Origin: a virus
Length of the DNA: 52,713 nt
Virus record (IMG/VR): IMGVR_UViG_3300045971_000144
Coordinates: 1 to 52,713 of that record
Direction: 5' to 3' (one strand)
Shown: piece by piece, positions 33,042-41,551 of the stretch
How the letters are laid out: every line of letters starts with the position of its first letter
Numbering within the stretch: position 1 is the first letter of the stretch
Program-made: the position numbers and the translations under genes
The notes under the pieces: generated by a model
Databases searched by the model: none
The model's input: only the letters and a program-made list of their open reading frames with translations
What the model was told of the DNA's origin: nothing

Positions 33042-33776
33042 ATGAATTTAGATTATTTGAAAGACATTGTGCAGCATACACACGGACTTGGCATGATTGA
33101 GCTTGTCAAACTTACTGGCACAATACAAGACACGTCGATTGACGCAATGTCAGAGGATCGTAGCGTTATTGTGCAAGCAAAGACGCATAACCCAATTCCA
33201 GAGTTTGTTGGCCAATTTGGTATGCCAAACCTGTCCAAATTGAACGTTATTTTGAACATTCCTGAATACAAGGAAGATGCCAAAATTTCGGTCACGATGC
33301 AAGATCGCAATGGTGAAAAGGTACCAGTAGGGTTGCACTTTGAAAACAAAGACAAAAACTTTAAGAACGATTATCGGTTCATGTCAACTGAATTGATTAA
33401 CGAAACACTCAAGGCGATTAAGTTCAAGGGTGTTAAATGGAATGTTGAGTTTGAACCATCAGCACTTAGCATCCAGCGTTTGAAGTTCATGGCGCAAGCT
33501 AACAGTGAAGAAACAACGTTTGTTGCTAAAACTGAAAACGGCAACCTAATGTTTTACTTTGGTGATCATTCGTCCCATGCAGGCAACTTTGCGTTTGCTG
33601 ACGGTGTTACTGGCACTGTGGCAAAAGGTTTCCACTGGCCAATCAGCGTAGTGCAAGGTATTTTAAACTTGCCAGGCGACAAGACCTTCCGCTTTAGTGA
33701 TGAAGGCGCTGCACAGATCACAGTTGATAGTGGTTTAGCAGTGTATAACTACACAATGCCCGCACAACAAAAATGA
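33042..33776 (+). CDS. 45: Sliding clamp, gp45-like DNA polymerase processivity factor
   Basis: 244 residues, near the 228 of T4 gp45, which trimerises around DNA and tethers polymerase and the late transcription machinery. The clamp-like two-domain beta pattern is seen: an N-terminal domain with SIDAMSEDRSVIVQAKT and a C-terminal one with LMFYFGDHSSHAGNFAFADG and WPISVVQGILNLPGDKTF, ending in GLAVYNYTMPAQ, the strand that closes the ring. Identification rests on length, pattern and place next to the polymerase. In T4 this clamp also activates late promoters, which fits the late boxes found here. It overlaps the next gene as ATGA. Confidence 0.75.
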   Translation: MNLDYLKDIVQHTHGLGMIELVKLTGTIQDTSIDAMSEDRSVIVQAKTHNPIPEFVGQFGMPNLSKLNVILNIPEYKEDAKISVTMQDRNGEKVPVGLHFENKDKNFKNDYRFMSTELINETLKAIKFKGVKWNVEFEPSALSIQRLKFMAQANSEETTFVAKTENGNLMFYFGDHSSHAGNFAFADGVTGTVAKGFHWPISVVQGILNLPGDKTFRFSDEGAAQITVDSGLAVYNYTMPAQQK

Positions 33777-34204
33777 GTGACTTTCACTTAGACGCTGCTA
33801 TTTTTGCTGCTCAAGAGCAAAAAATGCGTACCTCAATGTTTACTGCATCGCGTAACATTTGGGTGACCTTTCAAAAGGAAGGCATCCACTGTTACCCAGC
33901 AGCATTGACTGAACCATCATTGTCTGATGTCAAGTTTTTAGGGTTCTCACATCGCCATATCTTCCACTTTCGGGTGGAGATTAGTGTGGAGCACAATGAC
34001 CGTGACATCGAGTTCATTCAGTTCAAGCGTTGGCTTGAAGCCCTTTACAGTAGCGACCGCTTAGATCTCAATTCTAAGAGTTGCGAAATGATTTCCGACG
34101 ACTTATATAGCCAGATTGCTATGCAATACCCAGGGCGATGTGTTACTATAGAAGTGTCAGAAGACGGTGAAAACGGATGCCGTATTACATATCCGTTGGT
34201 TTAA
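33773..34204 (+). CDS. Conserved-type phage protein with His-rich motif
   Basis: 143 residues, start overlapping the clamp stop. The centre reads GFSHRHIFHFRVEISVEHND then IEFIQFKRWLEALY. Clustered histidines on a beta strand followed by a helix faintly recall T-fold enzymes such as QueD, but no cysteine-containing active site is present and I would not assign it. The C terminus MQYPGRCVTIEVSEDGENGC is a tidy strand-turn unit. The tight coupling to the clamp gene points to a role in replication. Confidence 0.6.
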   Translation: MSDFHLDAAIFAAQEQKMRTSMFTASRNIWVTFQKEGIHCYPAALTEPSLSDVKFLGFSHRHIFHFRVEISVEHNDRDIEFIQFKRWLEALYSSDRLDLNSKSCEMISDDLYSQIAMQYPGRCVTIEVSEDGENGCRITYPLV

Positions 34205-34222
34205 TAAAAATAGGAAACTATC

Positions 34223-34447
34223 ATGGCAGCATCAGTAGAATCATACAACAAGAAATATTTGCGTATGAAACCAGAGGTTACACAAATTTTTGACATGTTG
34301 GATGAGTATTTGGATTTTGTGCGGCTACAATACCCGGCTGTGCCGTTTGATCCGAGCACTATGTACCACAACTCGAGCGAAACATGGAGGCGATTCACTC
34401 GTAGTCGCAATCAGCCATATCGTAATGAGCAGCAAGCACAACGATAA
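34223..34447 (+). CDS. Small helical phage protein, 74 aa
   Basis: ATG 34223 with AATAGGAAAC upstream as ribosome binding site. The sequence is helical with a conserved look (YNKKYLRMKPEVTQIFDMLDEYLDF) followed by FDPSTMYHNSSETWRRFTRS and a polar end. No motif for a known function is seen. It overlaps the phosphoesterase gene by 23 bases in another frame, so the two are probably co-translated. Confidence 0.6.
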   Translation: MAASVESYNKKYLRMKPEVTQIFDMLDEYLDFVRLQYPAVPFDPSTMYHNSSETWRRFTRSRNQPYRNEQQAQR

Positions 34448-34910
34448 GAAGCAGACAGCGGGCGGGACTTACGCAAAAGTAACACCGTCTGCTGAAACTG
34501 TTCAACGCATTCTTAGCATTGCGGGCCAATTAAATATACCAAATTTAGTTGGCCCATCGTCATTACACACCACGGTTGTTTATAGCCGTGTAGTATGTGA
34601 CGAGATCGCAAACATAAATGTACATTTTCCAATGCATGCCGCTGGCAAATCATTTAGAATATTTGAGACGGAGTCTGGTGAGCGAGCGTTAGTGTTAGAG
34701 TTAAACAGTATTCGCTTACATTCATTACATGATTATTGCCGCATTGCATATCATGCCACACATGATTATCCATCGTATACCCCACACATTACGCTAAGTT
34801 ATGACTATCCTGACATAGACTTACCGAGTAGCGATATGCTACAATACTTCAAGGACTTAGAGTTTGACCAATTTGTGGTTGAACCATTAAACTTTGAATG
34901 GACTGAATAG
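34425..34910 (+). CDS. acb1: 2H phosphoesterase, candidate anti-CBASS nuclease (Acb1-like)
   Basis: 161 residues from ATG 34425. Two HxT motifs define the 2H (LigT-like) phosphoesterase fold: SSLHTTVVYS with His48 and Thr50, and YTPHITLSYDY with His121 and Thr123. T4 Acb1 (gp57B), which cleaves the cyclic nucleotides that activate CBASS defence, is about 152 residues with the same two motifs and similar spacing, and its second motif is also of PHITLSY type. Other 2H families (RNA ligase-like, 2',5'-phosphodiesterases) remain possible. It lies directly before the DpdA-like gene. Confidence 0.65.
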   Translation: MSSKHNDKKQTAGGTYAKVTPSAETVQRILSIAGQLNIPNLVGPSSLHTTVVYSRVVCDEIANINVHFPMHAAGKSFRIFETESGERALVLELNSIRLHSLHDYCRIAYHATHDYPSYTPHITLSYDYPDIDLPSSDMLQYFKDLEFDQFVVEPLNFEWTE

Positions 34911-34919
34911 AAGAACAAT

Positions 34920-36593
34920 ATGACCGAAAAAATCAATTTAACACCAAATCAGAAAGATTACGCGGTATTTTTACCAGCAATCAGTGGTTTTTATTCAGGC
35001 TATGTAGGCAAGCAACGACACTCACAGCATATTGATGCTGCTCGTATGCCAACTCGCTTTGAGCATGGAGTCGAAGGGTTAAACTTCCTTAATCCAGACG
35101 AAGGCTACTTCCAATATAAGTGGGGTCTGTATTCAGCAGGACACGCTAACTTGGATATGACTAAGTTTGACATGAGTGAGGATATGATCCGCAATCGTGA
35201 CAAGTCAAGTTTCATCCTTGGTGACTCTGGAGGATTCCAGATCGGTAAAGGTGTATGGGAAGGTGATTGGCGTGCTGGTAGTGGTTGTGCTAAGGCCCAA
35301 AAGTATCGTCAGCAAGTTCTTGATTGGATGGAAGCCAACATGAACTACGGCATGACGCTTGATATTCCAGGTTGGGTTGGCCGTTCTCCAAAGGGTGCTG
35401 AAGCGACAAAGATCACAACTTACGACGAAGCAGTTGAAGCATCTAAATACAACTTTGAGTATTGGATGAAGAACCGCAAGGGCAACTGTAAGTTCCTTAC
35501 TGTATTGCAAGGCGACACTCATAAGCAAGCAGATCAGTGGTACGACGAAATGAAAGGTTATTGTGATCCCAAACAGTATCCAAATGATCATTTCAATGGT
35601 TGGGCAATGGGTTCTCAAAACAAATGTGATGTGCATCTTATTTTACGTCGGCTAGTGGCAATGATTTGGGATGGGTTGTTAGAATCTGGTAAACAAGATT
35701 GGATTCACTATTTGGGAACATCTAAATTAGAGTGGGCAATTATGTTCACTGATATCCAACGTGCTATCCGTAAGTATCACAACCCAACACTATCCATTAG
35801 CTTTGACTGTGCATCACCATTTCTAGCTACAGCAAACGGGCAAGTATACTGGCAAAACAATTTGGACGATGCTGGCAGGTGGTCGTATCAAATGTCAAAA
35901 TGTGTCGACGACAAGAAATATTCAAATGACCCACGCATGTTCCGCGACGTTATGGTTCAAGATCATTATTTCGAAAGTTTCATTGAAAGTCCAATTATTG
36001 ACCGTATGGAAATTAATGACGTATGTGTGTATGGGCCAACCGACTTGAACAAGATTGGCAAGATTGGCCGGACATCATGGGATAGTTTTGCGTATGCGTT
36101 GTTGATGGGTCATAATGTATATGCTCATATTAAAGCAGTGCAGGACGGCAATGATTTGTATGACCAAGGAATTGTCCCAGCTATGCTGCGAGACGAACTG
36201 CGTGACAAGTATGCGTTTAGACAATTAGTGGATGCTATTTTTAGTGCTAAAACTCGAGGTGAAGCAATGAAACTGGTTGACGATGAGAGCAAATGGTATT
36301 TGAAGATGCCAGGGTCAAGTGCTAACGGTAATTTAGGCAAAAAGGCAATGAATGCCCTTACATCAGCTGAAGACTTATTTGGTATACAGGCTCAGCCTAA
36401 GCCAAAGCCTGTACCTAAGGTAGTCGCGACAGTAGTAGAGACCCCAGTATTTGAGTTTGTTGCACCAGTAAAGAAAAAGCATCAGATTAAGAAAGATGGC
36501 AAGGCTACTACAAAGCACGTAGATATCTTTCATCGTGACGATTCGGGATTAGACGAAGACAAATTAGACAAACTCGAAGAAAGTGAAACATGA
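34920..36593 (+). CDS. dpdA: DpdA-like DNA-guanine transglycosylase
   Basis: 557 residues of the queuine tRNA-ribosyltransferase (TGT) superfamily. DSGGFQ at 102-107 matches the conserved substrate-binding/base Asp motif of TGT, LTVLQGDTHKQADQW the GxVQG region, GWAMGSQNKC the GxxxGG loop, and SISFDCASPFLATANGQVYW the FDCVxPTRxxRNG nucleophile block with Asp296. The TGT zinc ligands (CxCxxC) are missing, as expected for DNA-acting DpdA. A Pro/Lys-rich tail of about 90 residues follows. FolE, QueD-like and QueE genes nearby would make the 7-deazaguanine precursor, so the best role is swapping guanine for a deazaguanine in phage DNA, giving resistance to restriction. Archaeosine/queuine RNA modification is less likely. 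Confidence 0.8.
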   Translation: MTEKINLTPNQKDYAVFLPAISGFYSGYVGKQRHSQHIDAARMPTRFEHGVEGLNFLNPDEGYFQYKWGLYSAGHANLDMTKFDMSEDMIRNRDKSSFILGDSGGFQIGKGVWEGDWRAGSGCAKAQKYRQQVLDWMEANMNYGMTLDIPGWVGRSPKGAEATKITTYDEAVEASKYNFEYWMKNRKGNCKFLTVLQGDTHKQADQWYDEMKGYCDPKQYPNDHFNGWAMGSQNKCDVHLILRRLVAMIWDGLLESGKQDWIHYLGTSKLEWAIMFTDIQRAIRKYHNPTLSISFDCASPFLATANGQVYWQNNLDDAGRWSYQMSKCVDDKKYSNDPRMFRDVMVQDHYFESFIESPIIDRMEINDVCVYGPTDLNKIGKIGRTSWDSFAYALLMGHNVYAHIKAVQDGNDLYDQGIVPAMLRDELRDKYAFRQLVDAIFSAKTRGEAMKLVDDESKWYLKMPGSSANGNLGKKAMNALTSAEDLFGIQAQPKPKPVPKVVATVVETPVFEFVAPVKKKHQIKKDGKATTKHVDIFHRDDSGLDEDKLDKLEESET

Positions 36594-36673
36594 AATGCTT
36601 TATAATCTTCGTATAATTGTTCTTTAGTTTTGTGACATTTAGTATTTTTATATATTTAGCATGGAGGTTAAAA

Positions 36674-37741
36674 ATGGGTAAGAAAATTTGGATTTTTTGT
36701 ATCGAACCACTTGATGGCAGATACTCGCTTCAGTGGTATCATAATGTGCCGAAAATTTTAAACGAAAAGATACAAGAAAGACAACTTGATTTTCAAGTTG
36801 TCACAGTTGACGGAATTCAACGAAGCAAGACGGCCACACCGGGAGCGTTTTTGGATTTTACCGACACTAATTATTACAAAAGCACACAGTTATGCAAATT
36901 CATTGAGCACTTTGAATCTGGCGATGTTGGAATAAACGACAAAATACTGTTCACTGATGCTTGGAACCCTTGCATCACGCAAGTAGCATATATGAGAGAT
37001 TTAATGGAGCAGCAATGGGAATTATCAAGTGTTTGGCACGCCGGAGCCTACGATCCGACTGATATCTTGGGTTATAAGATGAAGAAACCGTGGCCTTGGC
37101 ATGCGGAGCGTAGTTGGTACTATAGTTGCGATTACAACTACTACGCAACTGACTTTCACAAGAAAATGTTCTTAAAGAACCTCACTATTGATAGCGGCGA
37201 ATTTGGTCGTGCTGTGCGTAGTGGGCAACCACATACTCCAATCATCGAGCAATGTAGCCAATTTTGGGATACGCCAAAGAACGGCAAGATGATTTGGCCG
37301 CATCGATATAACGCTGACAAGCAGCCAGAGATCGCTGAAGAAATCGCGTTGACTGTGCCAACTATTATTACACAAAAAATGAACTTGAGTAAAGCAGATT
37401 ACTACAAGACACTTGGCGAGTCGTCAGTGATGTTTAGTTGCTCGCTACACGAGAATCTTGGTATCTCTATCATGGAAGGTGCGTTGGCTGGTGTTATTCC
37501 ACTCTTGCCAGACCGCTGTAGCTACAGTGAAATGTATTTGCCAGAGTTTATATATCCAAGTGAGTGGACTAAGGATTACAAATCATTCCTAATATACAAA
37601 CCTGATCTATTAGAGTTTATAAACGACAGGATTGAGCGTAGAGGGCTGTATCTCACTGCATTGCAGCGTCAATGTGAAATACTTATTGAAAAATACTTGA
37701 CTCCCACTGTGATGGTCAATAAATTGTTGGGGGTTAAATGA
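36674..37741 (+). CDS. Glycosyltransferase, GT-B fold
   Basis: 355 residues from ATG 36674, with TGGAGG nine bases upstream. The C-terminal region carries the GT-B donor-binding pattern: VMFSCSLHENLGISIMEGALAGVIPLLPDRCSY, in which HEN and the ExG helix are the sugar-nucleotide contacts of the GT4-like type. The N-terminal half has several tryptophan-rich blocks (WHAGAYDPTDILG, KKPWPWHAERSWYYSCD). The acceptor could be a surface glycan, a virion protein or, given the dpdA neighbour, a modified base in DNA. It overlaps the dehydrogenase gene by ATGA. Confidence 0.75.
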   Translation: MGKKIWIFCIEPLDGRYSLQWYHNVPKILNEKIQERQLDFQVVTVDGIQRSKTATPGAFLDFTDTNYYKSTQLCKFIEHFESGDVGINDKILFTDAWNPCITQVAYMRDLMEQQWELSSVWHAGAYDPTDILGYKMKKPWPWHAERSWYYSCDYNYYATDFHKKMFLKNLTIDSGEFGRAVRSGQPHTPIIEQCSQFWDTPKNGKMIWPHRYNADKQPEIAEEIALTVPTIITQKMNLSKADYYKTLGESSVMFSCSLHENLGISIMEGALAGVIPLLPDRCSYSEMYLPEFIYPSEWTKDYKSFLIYKPDLLEFINDRIERRGLYLTALQRQCEILIEKYLTPTVMVNKLLGVK

Positions 37742-38541
37742 CATTTAACTTTGGACCTAAAATAGGGATTGTCGGCCTTGGTGTAGTGGGCATGGCTATT
37801 CGTCGCTCATGCAAGTTTGACACACCCGTAATGGTTGATCCTAACCCTGATCTCAACTGTACTGGCACATACTCTGATCTATTTACATGTCACGGCATTT
37901 TTGTTTGTGTACCAAGTCCGTCCAGCAAAGATGGCACTTGCGATACAAGCATATTAGAATCAGTATTAGCCAAGTTAGAAGGGTTTAAGGGCGTTATCAT
38001 TAGTAAAGTAACAGCACCACCGTCTGTGTATTCAAGACTGTCTAAACTGTATCCTAACTTGGTGTATTGCCCAGAGTTCCTGACAGAGCGTAATGCTACT
38101 AACGATTACTTGACCAGTAGATTTGTAGTCATTGGTGGTACAGTAGCGGCATACATGAATGAGACAAAACGAATCATAAGCGAAAACTTACCTGATGTTA
38201 ACCATTATCTCATGTGTACGCCAGAGGAAGCATCGCTAATGAAGTACACTGTAAACTCATTCCTTGCCACCAAGGTAATATTTATGAATGAGTTGAAACA
38301 GTTGGCTGATGCTACTGAAAATGTTGATTTTAAGAATGTCACTAACTTACTTAAACATGATCTCAGAATTGGCGAGACTCACATGCACGTACCAGGCCCA
38401 GATGAAAAGCTTGGATTCGGTGGAATGTGTTTTCCAAAGGACACAGAAGCATTGCTAAAGTTTGCTGAAGATGCTAAAATAGAACTCAGTGTGTTAGAAA
38501 CAGCGGTTAGAAAGAATACATTATTACGGCTTAAAGAATGA
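37738..38541 (+). CDS. ugd: Short UDP-glucose/GDP-mannose dehydrogenase
   Basis: 267 residues. The NAD-binding domain starts IGIVGLGVVGMA, the middle has CPEFLTERNATNDY (the family's PEFLREG block) and the substrate helix MKYTVNSFLATKVIFMNEL with Lys and Asn. The catalytic cysteine is Cys231 in GFGGMCFPKDT. Cellular enzymes run to about 390-450 residues; here the third, UDP-binding domain is absent, which leaves donor binding in doubt unless another protein supplies it. The usual reaction oxidises UDP-glucose to UDP-glucuronate. Coupled to the glycosyltransferase, so the two probably act on the same sugar route. Confidence 0.85.
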   Translation: MTFNFGPKIGIVGLGVVGMAIRRSCKFDTPVMVDPNPDLNCTGTYSDLFTCHGIFVCVPSPSSKDGTCDTSILESVLAKLEGFKGVIISKVTAPPSVYSRLSKLYPNLVYCPEFLTERNATNDYLTSRFVVIGGTVAAYMNETKRIISENLPDVNHYLMCTPEEASLMKYTVNSFLATKVIFMNELKQLADATENVDFKNVTNLLKHDLRIGETHMHVPGPDEKLGFGGMCFPKDTEALLKFAEDAKIELSVLETAVRKNTLLRLKE

Positions 38542-38732
38542 AGGATCAGCATGAAATTTGGTTGCTGCTGGCTAAAGAAAAGTTTCCAGCACTAACAGAA
38601 GCCCAGTTAGTTAATGTTAAACTCAATGCTTCTATGGATTGGGGATGCGGAATGGAGACTGAATTGGCTAAATTATTTGATTCTTACATTATGATGCGAA
38701 ATTTATACGGGATTAAGCAAAAGGATAAATAA
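38538..38732 (+). CDS. Small phage protein, 64 aa
   Basis: ATG 38538 overlaps the dehydrogenase stop as ATGA. The sequence is helical with MKDQHEIWLLLAKEKFPALT at the start and ELAKLFDSYIMMRNLYG at the end. No family recognised. The DNA coding its C terminus contains the late-type box GATAAATA that would serve folE. Confidence 0.55.
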   Translation: MKDQHEIWLLLAKEKFPALTEAQLVNVKLNASMDWGCGMETELAKLFDSYIMMRNLYGIKQKDK

Positions 38733-38753
38733 CTATGTAGCACAAAGGCTACA
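38724..38753 (+). promoter_or_regulatory. Late-type box and 5' hairpin before folE
   Basis: GATAAATA (38724-38731) is followed within five bases by TGTAGC (38736-38741) and GCTACA (38748-38753), a perfect six-base stem with a six-base loop. Transcription from the box would put the hairpin at the very 5' end of the folE mRNA. AAAGGAAGG about 10 bases before ATG 38792 is the ribosome binding site. Confidence 0.45.
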
Positions 38754-38791
38754 AAATATCAAAAACAAACCATCACAAAGGAAGGTTATCT

Positions 38792-39469
38792 ATGTCGTTT
38801 AACAAACAAAAATGTGATCCAGAATTGGGCAGAAAAGTACACGAGCACTTAGTTAAATGCGGTGTAGAAACACCGCAAAAACAAAACAGTATCAGCCGTA
38901 GTGATAAGATTGACCTTATTGAAAAACATTTTGCTGTCATTATGGAAACACTTGGATTAGATCTAACTGACGACAGTTTAGAGGAAACGCCAAAACGTGT
39001 GGCCAAAATGTTCGTAAATGAAATATTTTTTGGGCTTGATTATGAGGCATTCCCCAAATGTACTACAGTTGACAACAAAATGTTATACGACGAAATGGTC
39101 GTTGAAAGAAACGTAAATGTACAATCTAACTGCGAACATCACTTTGTTGTCATTGATGGTGTTGCAACGGTCGCTTATATTCCTAACAAACGTGTATTGG
39201 GCCTTAGTAAGATCAATCGCATCGTTGAGTACTTTAGCAAACGCCCGCAAATCCAAGAACGATTGACCGAGCAAATCTTCCACGCATTACAGTTCATCCT
39301 TGATACTGAAAATGTTGCTGTGGTAGTTGACGCTAAACATTTCTGTGTTCGTGCTCGTGGCGTTGAAGACACTGGCTCAAGCACAGTAACAAGCAAACTC
39401 GGCGGTGGATTTAAAACAGATCCATCAGTGAGATCAGAGTTTATGCGTTTAGTTTCTGTTAGGAGTTAA
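38792..39469 (+). CDS. folE: GTP cyclohydrolase I
   Basis: 225 residues, the length of bacterial FolE (222). It opens the guanine ring of GTP to make dihydroneopterin triphosphate, the first step to folate and to 7-deazaguanines. Zinc ligands are visible as NCEHHF (Cys and His) and KHFCVRARGVED (Cys); substrate blocks YIPNKRVLGLSKINRIVEYFSKRPQIQERLT and TGSSTVTSKLGG match the family closely. The N-terminal 35 residues are a charged extension. Late-type box and hairpin upstream. Together with the QueD-like protein, QueE and DpdA it implies deazaguanine synthesis rather than folate supply. Confidence 0.95.
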   Translation: MSFNKQKCDPELGRKVHEHLVKCGVETPQKQNSISRSDKIDLIEKHFAVIMETLGLDLTDDSLEETPKRVAKMFVNEIFFGLDYEAFPKCTTVDNKMLYDEMVVERNVNVQSNCEHHFVVIDGVATVAYIPNKRVLGLSKINRIVEYFSKRPQIQERLTEQIFHALQFILDTENVAVVVDAKHFCVRARGVEDTGSSTVTSKLGGGFKTDPSVRSEFMRLVSVRS

Positions 39470-39470
39470 G

Positions 39471-39788
39471 ATGTTAGTAAAATTTAGACGAAAAATGTTT
39501 CGCTGGTTACAAAATGCTGCCATTGAAGAGTGCGAGCCCGCTCCATACTATAACAGCACTAGCACAATTGGCAGTAATGCAAAAGTTAGTGCAGGTCCAA
39601 GCAAAGACTTAGACAGTGCTGGTATCCACTTTAAAGTTATACCAGGGCAAGGCGGCACGGTTATTGAAACATTTCACTACAATAAGAAAACTGACAACCG
39701 CGACACCACGCTATATGTTGTGCCTGACACAGACGATTTGTCACAAGCAATAACACACATTATCACATTACAATCAATGAGAGGGTAA
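39471..39788 (+). CDS. Unknown phage protein, 105 aa
   Basis: Starts one base after folE. The N terminus is basic (MLVKFRRKMFRWLQN), the centre polar, and the C-terminal half is beta-patterned (GIHFKVIPGQGGTVIETFHY, TTLYVVPDTDDL). No motif recognised. Its position between folE and mazG within a closely packed operon suggests a role in the nucleotide or modification pathway, but nothing in the sequence shows it. Confidence 0.55.
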   Translation: MLVKFRRKMFRWLQNAAIEECEPAPYYNSTSTIGSNAKVSAGPSKDLDSAGIHFKVIPGQGGTVIETFHYNKKTDNRDTTLYVVPDTDDLSQAITHIITLQSMRG

Positions 39789-39789
39789 G

Positions 39790-40077
39790 ATGGAAAATAA
39801 AATGTTGTCTGAACATAAAGTGCCCCCAACATGGGTTGCGCAAGCAGGCGGTGATTTTCACGTAGCAATATACAAAGACGACGTGCCAGAGTCGTTGATT
39901 TTTGCTCCTATGTACAATACACTAGATTTGATAGATGATTGCGTCTACACTGCGACACACGTTGGCAATAAGATGATTGCTGACGGGATTTGTGCTAGTG
40001 TGTTTGTTGATTACAACCTTGAGTCACCCACTAACTTGTGGCCGTACATTCGTTTACGTTGGGGGCAAGATGTCTAA
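39790..40077 (+). CDS. Unknown phage protein, 95 aa
   Basis: ATG 39790 one base after the previous stop. The sequence (WVAQAGGDFHVAIYKDDVPE, then LWPYIRLRWGQDV at the end) is a compact, hydrophobic-cored domain without a signal peptide. Function not recognised. It overlaps the mazG start by eight bases. Confidence 0.55.
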   Translation: MENKMLSEHKVPPTWVAQAGGDFHVAIYKDDVPESLIFAPMYNTLDLIDDCVYTATHVGNKMIADGICASVFVDYNLESPTNLWPYIRLRWGQDV

Positions 40078-40369
40078 ATCAGGCCTTACCCCATACCAAG
40101 ACGAGTGCTTGGAAATTCTCGTAGAAGAATGTGCTGAAGTAATTCAAGAGAAAAGTAAAATTTTCCGCTTTGGAATCAATGAAGCAAGTTGGCATCACCC
40201 AGCATTTACACACGCTGAATGTTTAGAAATTGAGCTAGGTGATTTACTTGCGATGATAGAACTAGTACAATCGAGTGGTGTTGGTGTTACTGCCGCAGGC
40301 ATGGAAGCAGCAAAGCAAAAGAAATTAGCTAAAGTCCTTAAATGGATGACGCATAAGAAAGAAGATTAA
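40070..40369 (+). CDS. mazG: MazG-like nucleotide pyrophosphohydrolase
   Basis: 99 residues from ATG 40070, inside the end of the gene before it. The all-helical MazG fold is shown by ILVEECAEVIQEKSKIFRFG (the EExxE metal-binding helix) and CLEIELGDLLAMIELV (the ExxD partner). These enzymes hydrolyse nucleoside triphosphates or alarmone-like nucleotides; phage copies are thought to adjust host nucleotide pools or ppGpp. The specificity cannot be read. Neighbourhood with folE and the QueD-like gene could also mean removal of a non-standard nucleotide. Confidence 0.75.
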   Translation: MSKSGLTPYQDECLEILVEECAEVIQEKSKIFRFGINEASWHHPAFTHAECLEIELGDLLAMIELVQSSGVGVTAAGMEAAKQKKLAKVLKWMTHKKED

Positions 40370-40371
40370 CT

Positions 40372-40995
40372 ATGAAAACGAGTAGATCAGATTTCAATGA
40401 AACTTGGCTAGCAGAAATGCCAGCCAAATTGGGGAACTTTGGGGACACGTTTAGTATTGTTAATACCTCAATCACTGAATGGGTGGCCGCAGGTAAAGTA
40501 CCTGAACAATTGTCACCAGCATTATTTAGGCTTAGTGGGCAAAATATTTCTTATTACTGGTATCAAACTCTAGATGAAATAACTCTTGCAGTTGAATTAG
40601 AAAAACGACCGCAGGGATTAGCAGTTTCAATTATAGGAAAAAATCCCAAATGCATGAATCAATCTCCATATGCCACTGAATTATATAGTGACATATTGAA
40701 GCATAACCCATACTCTTTGCTGCTAAGTGATAACCAGATTAGTGACAGCGGCATTAAATTATGGAAAAGATTACTCACTGATCCAGCTAATATAGTATCA
40801 GTGTATAATCACAGAAACCCAGCGCGAACATTTAAAACAATAACATCAGTAGCAGAAATGGATGCTGTGTTAGGTCCAGATCATTATTATGACAGGTTTG
40901 TGCTATCACACAAAGGAACATCGTTGGCTGAGACTCGTAGCTATTTTAATACCAGGCGATATCGAGAATTAGCTGGTATTTCGTTAGAAGACTAA
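40372..40995 (+). CDS. Unknown phage protein, 207 aa
   Basis: ATG 40372 two bases after mazG. The N terminus RSDFNETWLAEMPAKLGNFG resembles openings of several T4-type phage proteins of unknown role. The C-terminal half is charged and aromatic (DSGIKLWKRLLTDPANIVSV, DHYYDRFVLSHKGTSLAETR). No catalytic motif was found. The gap of 76 bases behind it contains a weak ACCGG/CCGGT hairpin and the qued-like leader with a good RBS. Confidence 0.55.
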   Translation: MKTSRSDFNETWLAEMPAKLGNFGDTFSIVNTSITEWVAAGKVPEQLSPALFRLSGQNISYYWYQTLDEITLAVELEKRPQGLAVSIIGKNPKCMNQSPYATELYSDILKHNPYSLLLSDNQISDSGIKLWKRLLTDPANIVSVYNHRNPARTFKTITSVAEMDAVLGPDHYYDRFVLSHKGTSLAETRSYFNTRRYRELAGISLED

Positions 40996-41071
40996 TAATC
41001 CAACCGGCCTTTTGGCTTCATTCCCGGTATATAAATTCTGCAGCCTATGCTAAAATTTAACATAGGAGATA

Positions 41072-41551
41072 ATGATGGCAAAATATTTCAGTACAAAAAC
41101 ATACAATCAAATCGGGCCAGTTGCTTATAGGCAATGGCGCTCAGATTCGCATTGCAATCTAATTCATGGGTATGCTATGTCGTTTCATTTCGAATTTGAA
41201 GCCGACACGTTAGATGCTCGTAATTGGGTAACCGATTTTGGTGGGTTGAGACCACTTAAAGATAAATTAGAAGAATGGTTTGATCATACATTGCTGGTCG
41301 CACAAGATGACCCACAGCGAGAAGCATTGATTCATCTTGGTAAAATTGGTGTTGCAAAAATCACAGAAGTAGAAAAGACAGGGTGTGAAGGTATCGCTGA
41401 CTTTCTTTATGAGTATGTGAATACTATTTTCTTACCAAACTGCGGCACTGAAGAAGCCAAGCGAGTCTGGTGTACTCGCGTTGAAGTTCGTGAAACTGCA
41501 AACAATATGGCTGGTCGGCAAGGCCGTAGGGAAGATAACGAGTTTATTTAA
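41072..41551 (+). CDS. queD: QueD-like 6-carboxytetrahydropterin synthase homologue
   Basis: 159 residues; ATG 41072 and 41075 are in tandem behind ATAGGAG. It has the T-fold pattern of QueD/PTPS: SHCNLIHGYAMSFHFEFEA (catalytic Cys and the HGH block, here HGY), WVTDFGGLRPLKDKLEEWFDHTLL (the DF and DH motifs) and VRVEVRET near the end (substrate-binding Glu). Two zinc histidines of the usual set appear as Tyr: the one in AYRQ where AAHRL is common, and the second His of HGH. That form is also familiar from other phage QueD-like proteins, as I recall. The reaction would turn dihydroneopterin triphosphate into carboxytetrahydropterin, between FolE and QueE. Confidence 0.8.
   Translation: MMAKYFSTKTYNQIGPVAYRQWRSDSHCNLIHGYAMSFHFEFEADTLDARNWVTDFGGLRPLKDKLEEWFDHTLLVAQDDPQREALIHLGKIGVAKITEVEKTGCEGIADFLYEYVNTIFLPNCGTEEAKRVWCTRVEVRETANNMAGRQGRREDNEFI

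Noticed and set aside
33773-34204. Possible second QueD-like protein (HRHIFHF motif)
   Set aside because: No catalytic cysteine, no HGH block and no DF/DH motifs; the resemblance is limited to clustered histidines.
36601-36617. Two TATAAT hexamers before the glycosyltransferase
   Set aside because: Neither has an acceptable -35 box 16-18 bases upstream, so no promoter is called.
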